In this document: in pieces, positions 17,084 through 27,672 of the stretch
How positions within the stretch are numbered: position 1 is the first letter of the stretch
Layout of the letters: every line of letters starts with the position of its first letter
NCBI RefSeq assembly: GCF_002735645.1
Contig: NZ_PDZG01000046.1
Span: 1-38,697 of the forward strand
DNA from: Iodobacter sp. BJB302
GTDB lineage: Bacteria; Pseudomonadota; Gammaproteobacteria; Burkholderiales; Chitinibacteraceae
DNA: 38,697 nt
Direction of reading: 5' to 3'
The notes under the pieces: model-generated
What the model saw: only the letters and a program-made list of their open reading frames with translations
What the model was told of the DNA's origin: nothing
Database searches by the model: none
Translations under genes and position numbers: made by a program

Positions 17084-18606
17084 TATCGTTTCTCCTCTTG
17101 ATTAACACGGGTCAGTTTTAAGTTAATCAACGACAGCACCGCTACCAGCGCAAAAATCACCGTAGAAATCGCCGCAGCCAAGCCAAAATTTTGCCCCGAA
17201 TCCTGAAACGCCAGGCGATAAGTGTATGAAACCAAGATATCCGTGGTGCCTGCTGGCACTTTGCTGTCAATAAAATCTGGCCTGCCATCGGTAAGCAAGC
17301 TGATCAGCACAAAGTTATTAAAGTTAAACGCAAATGAGGCAATCAAGAGCGGCATCATGGGCTTGAGAATTAGCGGCAGCGTGATTTTAAATAAATTAGT
17401 CAGCGGGCCTGCGCCATTAATGGCCGATGCTTCGTATAAATCGCTGGGGATGGATTTAATCAAGCCGGAGCACAGCAGCATAATGTAAGGATAACCCAGC
17501 CAGGTGTTTACAATTAAGATCATCGCCCTGGCATTAAATGGATCGGAAAACCATGCGGGCCGCAAGCCAAACAGGCCGTTAAGCACCATATTGATTTCAC
17601 CAAAGCTTTCATTAAATAAGCCCCGGAATACTAAAATCGAAATAAAGCCCGGCACGGCGTAAGGCAAAAACAGCAGCGTGCGATAAACCCCACGAAAACG
17701 CAGCGCTTCCCAATTCAGCACCACCGCCAGCACCATGCCCACCACAAAGGTAAACACCACGGTCAGAAAAGCGAATAACACAGTCCAGCCAAAGATTTTA
17801 AACATTGGCCCTTGGAAATCGTCACTGGCAAAAATCCGCGTGAAATTACTAAAACCCACATTCACTTTAAAACCCGGAATCAGGTTTTCACCTGCGGCGG
17901 TTTCGTAAAAGCCAGTTTTAAAATTGGGCTTAATCAGGCTGCCATCCTGGGTATTAAGCAGTGTGCCGTCGGCGTTCTTTTGATATAAAAGCTGGGTGGG
18001 CGAAAACTGGCTGAGGCTGCTTAAACGCCATGGCTGAGTTTGATTGGGTAAAGTGACGCGCAGCGCTTTTAAGGCTGATTGTTTGGCAATCACCGTTTTG
18101 ATTGATTCTTTTTCGGGCAGGTTTTCTGTGCCCAGCGCTTGCAATTGCAGCTGCTGTGGCTTGTTGTCTTGTAATTTAAAGGGTGGAGAAACCCAGCTCT
18201 GCCCTGCTTCATCGCTTAATTTAATCCGGTATTGCCCGCCAGCCTGATGCAGAGAAAACGCCATGCCCGCGCCATCTGCCGTGGTGGTTTCGCTCAGCAT
18301 ATAGGCCGTTACGCGATCAAAACTCAGCAGATTAGTCGAGCTGTAATTAGTAAAGCCAATGCCCGCGGTATACACGGCAGGGAAAACAATAAACACCAGC
18401 ACGGCCACCACACCCGGATAGAGATAGCGGTAAGCGTAAGCCTTGGGCGATAAAAACACCCAGGCGCTGGCTGCCATCACCACCAAACCACCCACGGCGC
18501 TCAGCGTATGCCCTGCCTGATAAACGCCCAGCAGCAGCCACAATCCCGCCATGAGCAACACCCCACCCAGCGAAGCCAGCAGCCAGCGCATATTCAATTC
18601 GCCCAT
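17083..18606 (-). CDS. malF: Maltose/maltodextrin ABC permease MalF
   Basis: A 507-residue inner-membrane permease, close to the 514 residues of Escherichia coli MalF. It has several N-terminal helices, a large periplasmic insertion (about residues 90-260) that contacts the loaded binding protein, and the C-terminal transport helices. The EAA loop is [23 protein letters not shown]. The start at 18606 ([10 protein letters not shown]) is chosen because AAGGA lies six bases upstream; a longer open frame beginning at 18753 runs through the malE-malF hairpin and lacks a ribosome binding site. The stop overlaps malG. A hairpin between malE and malF may lower expression of the permeases relative to the binding protein. 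Confidence 0.95.
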   Translation of the reverse strand: MGELNMRWLLASLGGVLLMAGLWLLLGVYQAGHTLSAVGGLVVMAASAWVFLSPKAYAYRYLYPGVVAVLVFIVFPAVYTAGIGFTNYSSTNLLSFDRVTAYMLSETTTADGAGMAFSLHQAGGQYRIKLSDEAGQSWVSPPFKLQDNKPQQLQLQALGTENLPEKESIKTVIAKQSALKALRVTLPNQTQPWRLSSLSQFSPTQLLYQKNADGTLLNTQDGSLIKPNFKTGFYETAAGENLIPGFKVNVGFSNFTRIFASDDFQGPMFKIFGWTVLFAFLTVVFTFVVGMVLAVVLNWEALRFRGVYRTLLFLPYAVPGFISILVFRGLFNESFGEINMVLNGLFGLRPAWFSDPFNARAMILIVNTWLGYPYIMLLCSGLIKSIPSDLYEASAINGAGPLTNLFKITLPLILKPMMPLLIASFAFNFNNFVLISLLTDGRPDFIDSKVPAGTTDILVSYTYRLAFQDSGQNFGLAAAISTVIFALVAVLSLINLKLTRVNQEEKR

Positions 18607-18689
18607 TTTATTTTCCTTCGGCGCAAAAACCAGCTGCGCCCTTGCTATTAAATAAGTACGCAAATCTGCAAATGATAAAAAATACAAAA

Positions 18690-18723
18690 TGCAGGGTGAG
18701 CCCATTTTTATGCCCACCCTGCA
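18690..18723 (-). terminator. malE-malF intergenic hairpin, possible attenuator
   Basis: TGCAGGGTG (18690-18698) pairs with CACCCTGCA (18715-18723), with two more inner pairs. On the minus strand a broken T-tract follows (TTTTGTATTTTTT). Between an abundant binding protein and scarce permeases, such structures usually give partial termination or mRNA protection. Confidence 0.65.
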
Positions 18724-18769
18724 AGTTTTTTCCCGCGCCCTACCCCATCTCAACGCGGTAAATCATGCC

Positions 18770-19969
18770 TTACTTGCTAACAATCCGTGCCGCTGCAGCA
18801 TCCAGACCCTGCTTAGGGGTTTGGCGGCCTTGCGTTACATTTTGCAGTGCTGATTTTAATGAGGCCCAGAAGCGGCCCATTTCCGGGATATTAGGCATGG
18901 GCTGGCCCGCTTTGGCGGATTCCATCGAAGCTTTGATCGCCGGATCAGATTTCAGCTCATTAAAGAACACTTTATTAGCAGGCACGCCCAAGGGCACATC
19001 GGCATTCACGGTTTTAAGGCCTTGCACGGTCAGCATATGGTTTTCTAAAAACTCCACCGCCAGCTCTTTATTTTTGGATGAGCGATTTAGCATGGCACCC
19101 AATACACCCACAAACGGTGCGCCCGGTTTGCCATTAATCGATGGAATCGGCGCTACGCCCCAGTTGATTTTGCTCTTTTTTAGATTATCCCAAGCCCAAG
19201 GGCCATTGATCATCATGGCGATTTTGCCCTGATTTACACCGGCTTCCATATCAGCGTAAGTGGCGCTTTTTGGCATGACGCCAGTTTTAATCATTTTATT
19301 AATGGTTTCTAAGCCCGCAATCGCACCGGCATTGTTGACGCCCATATCTTTCGCATCGTAAGACCCATCGCCCTTAGGCTTAAAGGCATAAGCACCGCCT
19401 GCTGCCAGCAATGGCCAGCTAAAATAAGGCTCGCCGTAATCCCACAGAATGGCTTTTTTGCCCTGAGCGGCCAGTTTTTTATCCAACGCCATCACATCAT
19501 CAAAGCTCTTAGGCGGCACAGGTACGAGGTCTTTGTTGTAAATCAGCGCCAGTGCTTCAATGGCAATCGGGTAACCCCATTGTTTACCATTCACAGTAAA
19601 GGCTTTCCAGGCCAGCGGATCGATCTCGGCCTGCACTTTTTTGGATGGCGTAATCGGGCTAAGTAAGCCTGCCGTCATCCACTCGCCAAGGCGATCATGC
19701 GGCCAGATCCAGATATCCGGGCCTTTGCCCGCAGCGGCCGCTTGCTGAAATTTAGAAGGCGCATCTTCGGGATGCTCCACCACCACCTCTACCCCAGTGG
19801 CCTTAGTGAACGCTGCACCCACCTGCTCGATGCCCTTATAGCCCTTATCGCCATTCACCCAAATCACCAGCTTGTCTGCAGCAAAAGCAGGCCCGGCAAA
19901 AGAAATCGCGACTGCAGCTGCGATGGCAGAAACTGCAAACTTGCCAAACTGGCGGCGTGTTGTATTCAT
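18770..19969 (-). CDS. malE: Periplasmic maltose/maltodextrin-binding protein MalE
   Basis: A 399-residue protein, near the 396 of Escherichia coli. The mature part begins [17 protein letters not shown], the standard MalE start, and contains [17 protein letters not shown], the [14 protein letters not shown] strand region, [20 protein letters not shown] and [14 protein letters not shown]. It captures maltodextrins and delivers them to MalFGK2. The signal peptide starts [15 protein letters not shown], with a twin-arginine-like motif before the hydrophobic core and an AFA cleavage site, which is unusual for MalE. The ATG at 19969 follows GGAGGG at good distance; an upstream extension is not needed. 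It sits 88 bases after malK. Confidence 0.96.
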   Translation of the reverse strand: MNTTRRQFGKFAVSAIAAAVAISFAGPAFAADKLVIWVNGDKGYKGIEQVGAAFTKATGVEVVVEHPEDAPSKFQQAAAAGKGPDIWIWPHDRLGEWMTAGLLSPITPSKKVQAEIDPLAWKAFTVNGKQWGYPIAIEALALIYNKDLVPVPPKSFDDVMALDKKLAAQGKKAILWDYGEPYFSWPLLAAGGAYAFKPKGDGSYDAKDMGVNNAGAIAGLETINKMIKTGVMPKSATYADMEAGVNQGKIAMMINGPWAWDNLKKSKINWGVAPIPSINGKPGAPFVGVLGAMLNRSSKNKELAVEFLENHMLTVQGLKTVNADVPLGVPANKVFFNELKSDPAIKASMESAKAGQPMPNIPEMGRFWASLKSALQNVTQGRQTPKQGLDAAAARIVSK

Positions 19970-20057
19970 AAACCCTCCAAAAAACCAAGCAAAGCCCTTG
20001 CCAGAGAAATACCCGGCGCAAGCAAAATAAAGCTGCAATTTTTAAAAAGCCAAATGA

Positions 20058-21167
20058 TTATTCGGCCAGTGGGTGAAGGCGGCGCATTGCGCTGCCATCG
20101 GCTTTAAACAAAAACCCGTGCTCCGGCTTAAAGTGCAGCACGCTGCGCTCGCCCGGTTTCGAGCTATACAGCGCAGGCATACGGGCCACAAAGGTATCCC
20201 GCATACCGGGTACTTCTAAATACAACATCGATGCTTCGCCCAGCTGCTCCAGCGCCAGCGTAATACCGCTCAGCGCATTACTGCCCGCCGCAGCTGAGAT
20301 TTTTAAATGCTCAGGACGTATACCCACGGTGACTTCGTCACCAATATTTGCGCCTGCCGCATCCACCGTTACCGCAAGCTGGCTGCCATCTGCTAAGGCC
20401 ACCGTCACGCTATCTTTATCAATAGCGGCAATCCTGGCGCTTAAAGTATTCATTTTTGGCGAACCGATAAAGCCCGCTACAAACAAATTATCCGGCTGGT
20501 AATACAACTCGGTTGGCGTGCCAACCTGCTCTACCTGCCCGGCACGCAGCACCACAATCCGGTCGGCCAGCGTCATCGCTTCGGTTTGATCGTGGGTCAC
20601 ATAAATCATGGTGCTGCCCAGCTCGCGGTGCAAACGGGCGATTTCGATCCGCATCTGCACCCGCAGCGAGGCATCCAGATTAGACAGCGGCTCGTCAAAC
20701 AAAAACACTTTGGGCTTTTGCACAATGGCCCGGCCAATCGCCACCCGCTGCCGCTGCCCGCCGGACATATCGCGCGGCTTGCGATGCAATAAAGGCTCGA
20801 TTTGCAAGACCTTAGCCACCCGCTCTACCAGCGGCGTGTACTCGGCTTTTTTCATGCCCGCCAGCTTTAGGCCAAAGGCGAGGTTTTCAAACACATCCAT
20901 ATGCGGGTACAGCGCGTAGCTCTGAAACACCATGGATATGCCGCGTTTTACCGGCGGCAGCTCATTCACGCGCTGGCCATCGATACACATTTCACCATCG
21001 GTGATGTCTTCTAAGCCCGCAATCGTGCGCAGCAGGGTCGATTTACCGCAGCCCGATGGGCCGACAAACACAATAAATTCGCCATCTTTGATTTCTAAAT
21101 CGATGCCATGCAGGGTGTACACCGAAGAAAACGCTTTTTTAATGCCTTTTAATGAAACAGTAGCCAT
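20058..21167 (-). CDS. malK: Maltose/maltodextrin ABC transporter ATPase MalK
   Basis: A 369-residue ATPase, essentially the length of Escherichia coli MalK. Walker A is GPSGCGKST at 36-44, the Q-loop lies in MVFQSYALYPHM, the signature is MSGGQRQRVAIGRA, Walker B is VFLFDEPLSNLD, and the H-loop reads YVTHDQTEAMTLADRI. The C-terminal third is the OB-fold regulatory domain (VGIRPEHLK and the final GHGF-like EHGFLFKADG). It energises MalFG from the cytoplasmic side. It begins three bases after the stop of the alpha-glucosidase gene, so the two are coupled. Confidence 0.96.
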   Translation of the reverse strand: MATVSLKGIKKAFSSVYTLHGIDLEIKDGEFIVFVGPSGCGKSTLLRTIAGLEDITDGEMCIDGQRVNELPPVKRGISMVFQSYALYPHMDVFENLAFGLKLAGMKKAEYTPLVERVAKVLQIEPLLHRKPRDMSGGQRQRVAIGRAIVQKPKVFLFDEPLSNLDASLRVQMRIEIARLHRELGSTMIYVTHDQTEAMTLADRIVVLRAGQVEQVGTPTELYYQPDNLFVAGFIGSPKMNTLSARIAAIDKDSVTVALADGSQLAVTVDAAGANIGDEVTVGIRPEHLKISAAAGSNALSGITLALEQLGEASMLYLEVPGMRDTFVARMPALYSSKPGERSVLHFKPEHGFLFKADGSAMRRLHPLAE

Positions 21168-21170
21168 ACC

Positions 21171-22787
21171 TTACGCCTCTGCGCGGGCAATCAGCGCGCC
21201 CCAATGATCAAACTCAATCACGCCTGACTTAATACTTGTGCCACTCAGGCCCGCATCGGCCAGCAGCGTGAGCTTGTCTTTACACGGCAGCGATTGACGA
21301 CTTTCAGATAAATTAAATACGCACAGCCAGCGCTCGCCATTAAAGCTGCGGCTAAAGGCCAGCAGCGGCTCGGGTGCATCCATAAACTGAATATCGCCCT
21401 GCCAAAGCACGGCTTGCGTCTTACGCCAAGCAATAAATCGACGATAGAAATTTAAGGTGGATTCTGGGTCATGCTCTTGCGTGCTGACGGCCAGCTGCTG
21501 GTGTGATTCAGGCACCGGCAACCAGGGAGCGCCGGTACTAAAGCCCGCAGCGGCGGCATCATGCTGCCAGGGCATCGGTGTGCGGCAGCCATCGCGGCCT
21601 TTAAATTCCGGCCACATGGCAATGCCGTAAGGATCTTGCAATAGCTCAAAGGGAATATCGGCCTCGGGCAAGCCCAGCTCGTCCCCCTGCCACAGGCAAG
21701 CCGAGCCTCTGAAACACAGCAGCATTGCCAGCATGCTGCGCGAAAATCGTGGGTTCTGGCTGTTATTGCCCCAGCGGCTGAGCACGCGCATCACATCATG
21801 ATTGCCAATCGACCAGCAGCCCCAGCCGTCGCCAATGCGCTTTTCAAGGTCTTCAATTTGCTTGCGGATATACGCAGCCGTAAAGTCTTTGGTCAGCAGA
21901 TTAAAGCTATACGCCATATTCAGCTTATCGCCGCCTGTGGTGTATTCGGCCATCACTTTCAGGCTATCATCATCGCCTACTTCACCCACGCTCATTGCGC
22001 CGTATTCATCCAGCAGCAGACGCACGCGTTTTAAGAAAGCGATATTTTCCGGCTGGGATTTATCATGCACATGCGCCTGAAAGCCGTAAGGATTATCCGG
22101 GCTAACCGTCTTGGTATCTTTACTTTTAGCGGGCGGATTATTACGCAGCTTGCGGTCATGGAAATGGAAATTACACGCATCAAAACGGAAACCATCCACG
22201 CCACGCGCCAGCCAGAAACGAATCGCTTCTAAAATGGCATCCTGCACGGCAGGGCAATGGAAGTTTAAATCCGGCTGGCTGCTTAAGAAATTATGCAAAT
22301 AATACTGGCAACGGCGGGTATCCCAAGTCCAGGCCGGCCCACCAAACACAGACAGCCAGTTATTTGGCGCAGAGCCATCGGCCTTGGCATCGGCCCACAC
22401 ATACCAATCGGCTTTATCCCCTGTGCGGCTTTGTCGGCTGTCCGCAAACCAGGCGTTTTGATCTGAGGTGTGCGAGAGCACCTGATCGATCATTACTTTT
22501 AAGCCCAGCTGATGCGCCTTGGCCAGCACGGCATCAAAATCGGCCAGCGTGCCAAACAGCGGATCAACCTGACAATAATCGGACACATCGTAGCCAAAGT
22601 CTTTCATTGGCGATTTAAAAAACGGACTGATCCAGACCGCATCCACCCCCAGCGCGGCAATATAGGGCAATTTGCCGAGCAAGCCCTGCAAATCACCCAC
22701 GCCATCGGCATTGGCATCTGCAAAGCTGCGTGGATAAACTTGATAGATGACAGCACCACGCCACCATTCACGATCGGTCTTGAGCAT
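21171..22787 (-). CDS. GH13 alpha-glucosidase (cytoplasmic)
   Basis: A 538-residue glycoside hydrolase family 13 enzyme without signal peptide. The N-terminus WWRGAVIYQVYPRSFADANADGVGDLQG has the calcium-binding loop of the oligo-1,6-glucosidase/alpha-glucosidase subfamily. The catalytic nucleophile is Asp203 (GFRFDACN), the acid/base Glu269 (SVGEVGDDD) and the transition-state stabiliser Asp331 (IGNHD). It should split imported maltose and maltodextrins, or isomaltose-type sugars, into glucose. It lies between lamB and malK in the transport operon, so uptake and breakdown are co-regulated. Alternatives within GH13 are AglA-type, MalL-type or trehalose-related activities; the exact linkage preference cannot be read from the sequence. 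Confidence 0.93.
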   Translation of the reverse strand: MLKTDREWWRGAVIYQVYPRSFADANADGVGDLQGLLGKLPYIAALGVDAVWISPFFKSPMKDFGYDVSDYCQVDPLFGTLADFDAVLAKAHQLGLKVMIDQVLSHTSDQNAWFADSRQSRTGDKADWYVWADAKADGSAPNNWLSVFGGPAWTWDTRRCQYYLHNFLSSQPDLNFHCPAVQDAILEAIRFWLARGVDGFRFDACNFHFHDRKLRNNPPAKSKDTKTVSPDNPYGFQAHVHDKSQPENIAFLKRVRLLLDEYGAMSVGEVGDDDSLKVMAEYTTGGDKLNMAYSFNLLTKDFTAAYIRKQIEDLEKRIGDGWGCWSIGNHDVMRVLSRWGNNSQNPRFSRSMLAMLLCFRGSACLWQGDELGLPEADIPFELLQDPYGIAMWPEFKGRDGCRTPMPWQHDAAAAGFSTGAPWLPVPESHQQLAVSTQEHDPESTLNFYRRFIAWRKTQAVLWQGDIQFMDAPEPLLAFSRSFNGERWLCVFNLSESRQSLPCKDKLTLLADAGLSGTSIKSGVIEFDHWGALIARAEA

Positions 22788-22909
22788 GACTCAATCCATT
22801 TTAGAATTCCAGGCAAAGCCCGGAGGGGTTCAACACGCTAAGCCAGCCTGAACACACTGCTCGGGCTGACTTAGCACTTAAATCTTATTTAAGACTGAGC
22901 CAGCCCAAC

Positions 22910-24271
<1,362 letters not shown>

Positions 24272-24318
24272 TCAATAAATCGCTACAAAACAGCAAATCA
24301 TATTGGCAAGGCAGATCA

Positions 24319-24406
24319 AAAGCGCTTTCAATCCATTGTTTTATTTGTTTTAAACAGTTTGAAAGCGATAAAAACAAACCAAACAACATTTTCCAAAGCG
24401 GTTTGG
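24319..24406 (-). promoter_or_regulatory. Three LacI-type operator-like sites upstream of lamB
   Basis: AAAGCGCTTT (24319-24328) is a perfect palindrome centred on CG. GAAAGCGATA (24361-24370) repeats one half-site, and CCAAAGCGGTTTGG (24393-24406) is a near-palindrome with the same AAAGCG core. LacI-family repressors characteristically bind CG-centred palindromes. The regulator at 24932-25945 is the obvious candidate to bind them. No convincing -35/-10 pair could be assigned. Confidence 0.6.
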
Positions 24407-24440
24407 ATTTGATTTTTCGTAAGTTAATCCAGGGCACTAC

Positions 24441-24477
24441 ATACTGTAAACTACATTGATAACCTTATTTACAGTAT
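24441..24477. repeat. Perfect 10-bp inverted repeat between the regulator and lamB
   Basis: ATACTGTAAA (24441-24450) and TTTACAGTAT (24468-24477) are separated by 17 bases. The wide spacing and AT-richness suit paired protein-binding half-sites more than a terminator. It lies just upstream of the AAAGCG sites and 44 bases from the MITE end. Confidence 0.55.
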
Positions 24478-24520
24478 TCACACATCATTAAAACGGCTAT
24501 TTATTTACGCCGCAGCCTTA

Positions 24521-24786
24521 GGGTCTGTTGACGTTTCATTCACAATTGCGCTGAGCCGGAAAACGGCCAGGCACAAGGCATGAGGGCGAAGGCAATAACT
24601 GCTTATTGTCGAGGTGCATAACGCAGTGAATGGCCATTTTCCGGCTCAGCCCTTCGGGTTTAGCCCATTTTTGGGGCGGAACTGCGTTAAAAATCGCTCA
24701 TGGTACTCGTACCATGTCGCAATTTTCTCCTTGTTCAGCCCCAAAACTGGGCCAAACGCAGCCGTGAATGAAACGTCAACAGACCC
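24521..24786. mobile_element. MITE-like element with TA duplication
   Basis: A 266-bp element bounded by perfect 23-bp terminal inverted repeats (outer bases GGGTCTGTTGACG at 24521 and its complement ending at 24786). A TA dinucleotide flanks each end, consistent with target duplication. A second, internal inverted repeat pairs GCTGAGCCGGAAAA-type sequence near 24550 with its complement near 24638-24652. It has no transposase gene; the short frame at 24614-24802 crosses the element end and is not convincing. It would need a transposase supplied by a related full-length element. Confidence 0.8.
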
Positions 24787-24800
24787 TAGCTCAGAGCAAT

Positions 24801-24834
24801 AAAAATGCCCGCCTCCTTACAAAAGAGACGGGCA
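24801..24834 (-). terminator. Terminator of the LacI-type regulator gene
   Basis: TGCCCGCCTC (24806-24815) pairs with GAGACGGGCA (24825-24834) with one mismatch. On the minus strand it is followed by TTTTTATTG. Confidence 0.75.
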
Positions 24835-24889
24835 GACAATAAAACGGGTTATGCATTACAAATCGGGCAGAAACAGGGCGCAATTCCCT

Positions 24890-24909
24890 AAAAAACCACA
24901 TGGTTTTTT
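24890..24909 (-). terminator. Short AT-rich hairpin after the regulator stop codon
   Basis: AAAAAACCA (24890-24898) pairs with TGGTTTTTT (24901-24909), 22 bases after the stop codon. The stem is short in GC, so it may only assist the larger terminator further on. Confidence 0.4.
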
Positions 24910-24931
24910 TAAAATTTAGGCTACGGCAGCG

Positions 24932-25945
24932 TTAAACCAAACAAGCCTGATCACTCGTACCCGGCTGCAATAGCGTTGGCCAGAGCACTTGTAAGGATGC
25001 GGGGTCTTCCCCTCTCAGCCTTGCTAGCATCAGCAAGGCCAGGGTGATGCCCGCTTCGCGCGGGTCGGGCTGGCGGATGGCGGTAATGTTTTGCCCCATG
25101 GCCAGCTCTGTTGCTACGCCACCAAATACAATCAGCGAAATATCCGTACCCGCCCTCAGCTCGGCCTGCCTGAGTGCGGCCAGCACGCCCATAGCGGCCA
25201 AATTGTTATCAACAATCACCGCCGTCGGGCGCTGGCTGAGTTTTAGCAGGCGGTGCATTAAAGCCTCGCCCATTTGCGCTGTCAGCGCGCCTTCTTGCAA
25301 TAAACTGGATTCCACCGTCACCCCTGCTGCCTGCATCGCCGCTACAAATCCTTGTTTGCGCTGCATGGCAAAATTAAGCGCCAGGGGGGCAGAAATCAGG
25401 GCAATTCGCTTATGCCCCAAGGCCAGCAGGCGCTCTACAGCTGCCCGTGTACCGGCTTCGTTATCGTAATCAAACCAGGGATAAGGCGCATCCATTTGCG
25501 AGCGGCCGTGCGCTACAAAAGGAAACTGACACGATTGCAAATAGCGTAAACGCTCATCAAACACGCAGGTACGCGCCACAATCAGCCCGTCTACCCGGTG
25601 CCCGGCGGTAATGCGCTGATAGGTTTGCAGCTCATTGTGATTGTCTGCCGAAATCAGCATCAGATCGATGCCGGCATCATTAAACTGATCGGTCATCCCG
25701 CCGACGATGGCATGAAAAACGGGATCATTTAAATCATTGGGTTGCAGCGGATAAATCATGCCCACGCAATCTGTGCGGCCCAGCGCCAGTTTTCGGGCGG
25801 TGCTGTTGGGGCGATAGCCATGGCGCTCTGCCGCTGCGGCTACTTTTAGCCGCGTTTTTTCGCTGACATCAGAAAAGCCATTTAAGGCACGGCTTACCGT
25901 CGTTGGCGATAAATTCAACAGCAGAGCCAATTCCCGCAAATTCAT
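24932..25945 (-). CDS. LacI-family repressor, probable regulator of the maltodextrin operon
   Basis: A 337-residue transcription factor. The N-terminal helix-turn-helix and hinge (MNLRELALLLNLSPTTVSRALNGFSDVSEKTRLKVAAAAERHGYRPN) is the textbook LacI-family start, with the periplasmic-binding-protein-like effector domain after residue 60 (VGMIYPLQPNDLNDPVFHAIVGGM and AVIVDNNLAAMGVLAALRQ). The start at 25945 is chosen because the family consensus begins there; an upstream extension of 25 codons lacks homologous character. It is encoded upstream of and in the same direction as lamB, separated by the MITE and operator-like sites. By context its inducer is probably maltose or a maltodextrin-derived sugar. 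Escherichia coli uses the activator MalT instead; LacI-type control of mal/agl operons occurs in other proteobacteria. Confidence 0.88.
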   Translation of the reverse strand: MNLRELALLLNLSPTTVSRALNGFSDVSEKTRLKVAAAAERHGYRPNSTARKLALGRTDCVGMIYPLQPNDLNDPVFHAIVGGMTDQFNDAGIDLMLISADNHNELQTYQRITAGHRVDGLIVARTCVFDERLRYLQSCQFPFVAHGRSQMDAPYPWFDYDNEAGTRAAVERLLALGHKRIALISAPLALNFAMQRKQGFVAAMQAAGVTVESSLLQEGALTAQMGEALMHRLLKLSQRPTAVIVDNNLAAMGVLAALRQAELRAGTDISLIVFGGVATELAMGQNITAIRQPDPREAGITLALLMLARLRGEDPASLQVLWPTLLQPGTSDQACLV

Positions 25946-26077
25946 TATGTTTTCTGTAAGATTTTGATCATTTAGCTTATACCACGCTGCCCGCCGGTTA
26001 CGCCATAATTCAAAGCGCAAACAAAGTCATATTGCCGCATGGTTGCAAACAGTAAGCATCCACCTTACAAAACCAGG

Positions 26078-26106
26078 GTGGGGTCATGTTCAGATAAATA
26101 CCCCAC
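26078..26106 (-). terminator. Possible terminator after the hybrid kinase
   Basis: GTGGGGT (26078-26084) pairs with ACCCCAC (26100-26106). On the minus strand it is followed by CCTGGTTTTG, a weak T-tract, 39 bases after the kinase stop. Confidence 0.4.
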
Positions 26107-26144
26107 TGGCTAAGCTTTCACAGGCAAGTAAAACCAAGTGATAT

Positions 26145-27665
26145 TCAGGCAGCCAGCCATTTTTTTAGCATGGCTTGCAGGGCATCGATATGAATGGGTT
26201 TGGCAAGAAAATCATCCATGCCCGCATCAAGGCATTGCTGGCGATCCTGCTCAAATACGCCTGCGCTTAAAGCAATAATGGGGATGCGGGGGCGATGCGC
26301 CGCGATTTCTATCTGCCTGATCTGCCGGGTTGCTTCAAAGCCATCAATATCGGGCATCTGGCAATCCATAAAAATCAGGGCAGGCTTTATGCCATCGCTA
26401 AATTTCCGGATCGCTTCGCGGCCATCCTGAGCCAGCTCCAGAGCGAAGCCCAGCTTGGATAAAATTGTTTTTATCACGGTCAAATTGAGCGGATTATCGT
26501 CCACCACCAGAATAGGCAAGGTGCATTTTGCTGCAGGGCTTTCGTATACCACACTGGAGGGCAAAGCGGCTGGCTCAGAAAAATCCAGCGCTACCCGAAC
26601 ACAAAACCAGAAGCAGGAGCCCTTACCCGGCTCACTCTCTACGCCAACCTCGCCCTCCATCAGGCGGGCCAGTTCACGCACAATAGACAGCCCCAAGCCG
26701 CTGCCGCTGTATTTACGGGTATTGCTATTATCAACCTGAGAGAAAGGCAGAAATAACGCCAGTTGCTGCTCCGGGCTGATACCAATACCCGAATCAGACA
26801 CCCTGAACATCAGCATTGCATGATCGCCATCACGCTGGCTTTCATACGCCTCCACCATCACCGTGCCGGATTCTGTAAATTTCACGGCATTACCCAGCAA
26901 ATTAGCCAACATCTGCCGTAAACGTAGTGCATCGCCCAGATAGCGTGGCCTGTCTGCGGCCTGAAGCCAGTTGCGGCGTACGCTGATATTTTTTTGCATC
27001 AGGCTATAAGCAAACAAGGAAAGCGCATCGTCTAAGAGCTTTTCCGGCTCAAACACCACACTGTTCAGCTCAAATTTACCCGCCTCTACTTTGGATAAAT
27101 CCAGAATATCGTTAAGCAGCGTTAATAAGCTCTGGCCTGATTTCAAAATAATTTGCGCGTAACTCAGCCGCTCTTCTTTCTCCAGATCATCCAGTAAAAG
27201 CAGCTGCGCCATGCCCAAAATACCATTGAGCGGGGTACGAATTTCATGGCTCATGGTGGCCAGAAACTGACTTTTTGCTTGATTTGCCGCGTCGGCCTCT
27301 GCTTTAGCCCGCCGCAAAGCGTCCTCCTGGCTGGCTTTTTCGGCCACAATGGTATTCGACATTTGCATCGCGGCCGAGCGCAGCAGGCTGGCATGATCTG
27401 CCACCAGCACCCGGCTTAATTGGGCCATGCGCACAAACAGCCCTTTGCTCGTCAGCTGCACATCGCCTTCAGCTGAAAACGCCGCATTGGAATAATAAAA
27501 CGGGCCTGCATCACAGGATAAAACCGCAGCCTGGCACTCTGTCAGAATCGCATCGATGCTCATGCCCGGCTGCAATTTTGCCGCGGCAAATTCTTCAGCA
27601 AAAACAGCATTCCAATCCTGCAAAGTGCCGGCCTGATCAAACAAAGAGTAGCTATGCAAAATCAC
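26145..27665 (-). CDS. Soluble hybrid histidine kinase/response regulator
   Basis: A 506-residue protein with no membrane helix. The N-terminal region (1-110) is a sensor of no type I recognise, followed by a short coiled coil. The dimerisation domain has the phosphorylated His140 ([16 protein letters not shown]). The ATPase boxes are [16 protein letters not shown] (290-296) and GSGLGLSIV (321-329). A C-terminal receiver domain carries Asp434 ([12 protein letters not shown]) and the lysine in FLAKPIHI. Translation begins at a GTG. It lies seven bases downstream of the methionine synthase-like gene on the same strand, so they form an operon. The output partner (a phosphotransfer protein or another regulator) is not in the window. 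Confidence 0.88.
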   Translation of the reverse strand: MILHSYSLFDQAGTLQDWNAVFAEEFAAAKLQPGMSIDAILTECQAAVLSCDAGPFYYSNAAFSAEGDVQLTSKGLFVRMAQLSRVLVADHASLLRSAAMQMSNTIVAEKASQEDALRRAKAEADAANQAKSQFLATMSHEIRTPLNGILGMAQLLLLDDLEKEERLSYAQIILKSGQSLLTLLNDILDLSKVEAGKFELNSVVFEPEKLLDDALSLFAYSLMQKNISVRRNWLQAADRPRYLGDALRLRQMLANLLGNAVKFTESGTVMVEAYESQRDGDHAMLMFRVSDSGIGISPEQQLALFLPFSQVDNSNTRKYSGSGLGLSIVRELARLMEGEVGVESEPGKGSCFWFCVRVALDFSEPAALPSSVVYESPAAKCTLPILVVDDNPLNLTVIKTILSKLGFALELAQDGREAIRKFSDGIKPALIFMDCQMPDIDGFEATRQIRQIEIAAHRPRIPIIALSAGVFEQDRQQCLDAGMDDFLAKPIHIDALQAMLKKWLAA

Positions 27666-27672
27666 GATGGGC

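Noticed and set aside
18606-18753. N-terminal extension of MalF
   Set aside because: The extension passes through the malE-malF hairpin, and the start at 18606 has a proper ribosome binding site and matches the family length.
24614-24802. Small frame within the MITE (62 residues)
   Set aside because: It runs across the element end, lacks a ribosome binding site and has no transposase feature.
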